7,817 bases of DNA from Clostridium sp. CAG:273 (GTDB taxonomy: Bacteria; Bacillota; Clostridia; TANB77; CAG-508), in contig FR901453.1 in assembly GCA_000438355.1 (NCBI GenBank), forward strand, positions 1-7,817. The letters are read 5' to 3'. The translations under genes and the position numbers were made by a program. Each line of letters opens with the position of its first letter. The first letter of the stretch is position 1. Of this stretch, positions 5,895 through 7,817 are shown piece after piece. The notes under the pieces are model-generated. The model did not search any database. It was given only the letters and a program-made list of their open reading frames with translations, and had not been told where the DNA came from.

Positions 5895-5938
5895 AATTTT
5901 TCCTCACTTTTATTTGACATTTAATAAATTATTTATAT

Positions 5939-5975
5939 TTTCACTTTTGATTTTTTAATTTCACTTTTGATTTTT
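5939..5975. repeat. 17-bp direct repeat, 20-bp period, upstream of the CmpB-like gene
   Basis: TTTCACTTTTGATTTTT occurs at 5939-5955 and 5959-5975, two DNA turns apart. A third partial match, TCACTTTTATTT at 5904-5915, covers the ribosome site of the CmpB-like gene. On the minus strand the core reads CAAAAGTGA. This could be a paired operator or slippage. The rest of the gap 5895-6064 is AT-rich, with no hairpin that would clearly end metK. Confidence 0.45.
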
Positions 5976-6064
5976 ACTTTATTTTATTACTGTTTATTTT
6001 TAATTGTTTTTATTCATATATTTAGTATTATTTATTAACTACAAATTTATGTAATTTTAGTATT

Positions 6065-7174
6065 TTATAATTTTATAATCTTTTCCCAAGGTAAATTTTC
6101 TTTTCCAAAATGTCCATAGTTTGTTGTTAAATTATATATTGGATTTTTTAATCCTAAATATTCTATTATTCCATTTGGAGTTAAGTCAAATTTCTCTTGT
6201 ATCAATTTTACTAATTCTTCATTTGTTTTAGTTCCAGTTCCAAATGTGTTAATGTAAATTGACAATGGCTCTTTTTTTCCAATTGCATATGCAACTTGTA
6301 TTTCGCATTTTTTCGCATATCCATTTGCTACAATATTTTTAGCAATATGTCGAAGCATATATGCAGCTGACCTGTCTACTTTACTTGCATCTTTTCCAGA
6401 AAAAGCTCCTCCACCATGTCTTGCATATCCTCCATAAGTATCTACTATGATTTTTCTTCCTGTAAGTCCTGTATCTCCTAAAGGCCCACCTATTACAAAC
6501 CTACCTGTTGGATTTATATAAATTTTAGTATTTTGGTCTATCATATTTGATGGAACTACACTTTTAATTACTTTTTCTATTATATCTTTTTTAATTTGTT
6601 CGTTTGAAACTGTAGGCAAATGCTGAGTAGAAATTAGAATGGTCTCTATTCTTTTAGGTTTGTCATTTTCATATTCTACAGTAACTTGTGTCTTTCCATC
6701 TGGTCTTAAATATTCTATTTCATTTGTTTTTCTTACCTCTGTAAGCCTTTTAGAAAGTTTATGTGCCATGTTAATTGCATATGGCATATAATTTTCTGTT
6801 TCATTACAAGCATATCCAAACATTAACCCTTGGTCTCCTGCACCACCTGTATCTACACCTAAAGCTATATCTGCACTTTGCTTGCTTATATTAATTTTTA
6901 TTTCACATGTCCTATAATCTAAATCTGTACTGGCATTATCATATCCAACTTCTTTAATTGTATTTCGTACAACATCATCTATATTTACATCTGCATTTGA
7001 TGTAATCTCTCCTGCTACCACAATTAAATTTTTAGAGGCAAATGTTTCAACCGCTACCCTTGAATTTTCATCTTTTTCTAAATATTTGTCAAGTATATTG
7101 TCTGAAATTGTATCACAAAGTTTGTCTGGATGTCCTTCTGTTACACTTTCAGATGTAAAATAATAATTATTCAT
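6065..7174 (-). CDS. metK: S-adenosylmethionine synthase (methionine adenosyltransferase)
   Basis: MetK makes S-adenosylmethionine from methionine and ATP, releasing phosphate and pyrophosphate; it is a cytosolic tetramer in characterised bacteria. Motifs in order are TEGHPDK (12-18, with catalytic H15 and D17), GAGDQGLMFGYA (111-122), RPDGKTQVTVEY (157-168), NPTGRFVIGGPLGDTGLTGRK (221-241, phosphate and substrate contacts) and RHGGGAFSGKD (252-262, P-loop-like glycine-rich stretch). At 369 residues it is shorter than the E. coli and B. subtilis enzymes. Most of the difference is in the active-site gating loop, where only Thr-Gly separates GVD from GAGDQG. The ATG at 7174 is at the family start but has only a weak ribosome site (GAGA, 7 nt). 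The 88-nt upstream gap carries no S-box (SAM-I) riboswitch motif that I can see. Confidence 0.97.
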   Translation of the reverse strand: MNNYYFTSESVTEGHPDKLCDTISDNILDKYLEKDENSRVAVETFASKNLIVVAGEITSNADVNIDDVVRNTIKEVGYDNASTDLDYRTCEIKINISKQSADIALGVDTGGAGDQGLMFGYACNETENYMPYAINMAHKLSKRLTEVRKTNEIEYLRPDGKTQVTVEYENDKPKRIETILISTQHLPTVSNEQIKKDIIEKVIKSVVPSNMIDQNTKIYINPTGRFVIGGPLGDTGLTGRKIIVDTYGGYARHGGGAFSGKDASKVDRSAAYMLRHIAKNIVANGYAKKCEIQVAYAIGKKEPLSIYINTFGTGTKTNEELVKLIQEKFDLTPNGIIEYLGLKNPIYNLTTNYGHFGKENLPWEKIIKL

Positions 7175-7213
7175 ATAATTTTCTCGTATAACTAAAATCT
7201 ACAAAAGATATTA

Positions 7214-7219
7214 ATTATA
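7214..7219 (-). promoter_or_regulatory. Possible -10 box for metK
   Basis: A perfect TATAAT on the minus strand lies just after a G-rich run (AAAGGGGGAGTG), giving a leader of about 33 nt. The hexamer at -35 distance (AATATA) is a poor match, so the promoter would be weak or activator-dependent. metK could instead be read through from the TVP38-like gene, which ends 88 nt upstream. Confidence 0.35.
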
Positions 7220-7262
7220 CACTCCCCCTTTCTATATATATTTCACCCATAATTTTAACATT

Positions 7263-7817
7263 TTATTTTATACTTCTTAGAACCTCATCTGTTACTTTAT
7301 TTTTGTCAAATTTTCTCATAATTAGTATTGCTATTCCAACTATTAAAAATGTAATTCCATAAACAATTAAACTCATTTGCCAATTTCCCTCTAATAAACT
7401 ATCACCAGCAAGTGTAGAAGAAATTATAGATGGAAACCTAGCTACTGTAGAAATAAGTATAAAGTTTAAAGGTTTAATTGGTAATAACGCTGCTATATAA
7501 GTAAATAAATCCTTTGGTGTTCCTGGTATAAAAAATAATATAAATACTATAAAACTTATTGTCTTTGGATTTCTAAAAACCTTAGAATTTTCTATTTTAT
7601 TTATTTTCTCTTCTCCACAAAAATCATATATAAACTTTCTTCCAAATTTGTGTACAAGTAAATATATAAGTAAAGAAATAATTGCAGCAGAAATCATAAT
7701 AAATATAGTCCCCCATACTGGTCCATAACAAATTCCAGATAATATTTCTATTGGTTCTCCTGGTATTACAAATAAAAATATTTGTGCAAATTGAAGTCCA
7801 AACAACATTAAAAATCC
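7263..7817 (-). CDS. TVP38/TMEM64 (DedA-superfamily, VTT-domain) membrane protein, N-terminus beyond window
   Basis: The frame is open to the right edge; 184 residues are present. An internal Met codon (7806-7808) could be mistaken for the start, but the hydrophobic first helix continues beyond it, so the true start is probably some 40-60 residues further out, judging by family length. Landmarks of the VTT domain are IPGEPIEILSGICYGPVWGT near the N-terminal side, the FIPGTPKDLFTYIAAL re-entrant-type segment, ARFPSIISSTLAG with the conserved Arg-x-Pro, and a final membrane helix followed by a basic tail. Relatives are inner-membrane proteins linked to lipid scrambling or transport; the exact substrate cannot be read from sequence. 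It lies directly upstream of metK in the same direction. Confidence 0.88.
   Translation of the reverse strand, partial: GFLMLFGLQFAQIFLFVIPGEPIEILSGICYGPVWGTIFIMISAAIISLLIYLLVHKFGRKFIYDFCGEEKINKIENSKVFRNPKTISFIVFILFFIPGTPKDLFTYIAALLPIKPLNFILISTVARFPSIISSTLAGDSLLEGNWQMSLIVYGITFLIVGIAILIMRKFDKNKVTDEVLRSIK

Noticed and set aside
7221..7236. AAAGGGGGAG run before metK, reminiscent of the SAM-III (S-MK box) ribosome-site strand
   Set aside because: It lies about 50 nt upstream of the ATG rather than next to it, and no matching anti-Shine-Dalgarno arm is visible upstream.

Overview
The window looks like a stretch of core chromosome from a low-GC, AT-rich Firmicute, most likely a clostridial anaerobe. 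The reasons are very A/T-rich codon use, purine-rich Shine-Dalgarno sites, TTGACA/TATAAT-like promoters, a TTG start, and the genes themselves (tmcAL, coaE, a CmpB-type membrane protein, an EndoQ-type PHP nuclease). TGA acts as a stop in two genes, so the standard bacterial code (table 11) applies and mycoplasmas are excluded. I see no tRNA, rRNA, CRISPR array, prophage or intact insertion sequence.

Nine substantial genes are visible, eight of them on the minus strand. Reading the minus strand from the right edge: a TVP38/TMEM64 membrane protein cut by the window edge (7263-7817), metK (6065-7174), a CmpB-like membrane protein with an 11-residue-repeat tail (4992-5894), and a 43-residue ORF (4793-4924). 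The single plus-strand gene, rnhA (4359-4796), converges on this group. The two converging genes share one palindrome, which encodes both C-termini, holds both stop codons in its loop, and probably acts as a bidirectional terminator.

Left of rnhA, a divergent promoter region (4094-4358) drives tmcAL (2861-4093), followed by coaE (2195-2782). coaE is preceded by a possible 10-codon leader ORF. A separate promoter then reads a two-gene unit: a protein resembling an HD domain that has lost its metal ligands (1539-2078), overlapping by 4 nt an unrecognised 100-residue protein (1240-1542). After a hairpin comes an EndoQ-type DNA-repair nuclease (1-1103), which runs off the left edge.

Functionally this is housekeeping. 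SAM synthesis (MetK), the last step of CoA synthesis (CoaE), wobble-base acetylation of elongator tRNA-Met (TmcAL), RNA:DNA hybrid removal (RNase HI) and deaminated-base repair (EndoQ) sit beside two membrane proteins of unclear role. I do not see a new multi-gene defence or mobile system. The points most worth a second look are the degenerate HD-like protein with its coupled unknown partner, the orphan Rpn-type C-terminal mini-protein with its palindromic gene end, and the LEA-like repeat tail on the CmpB protein.
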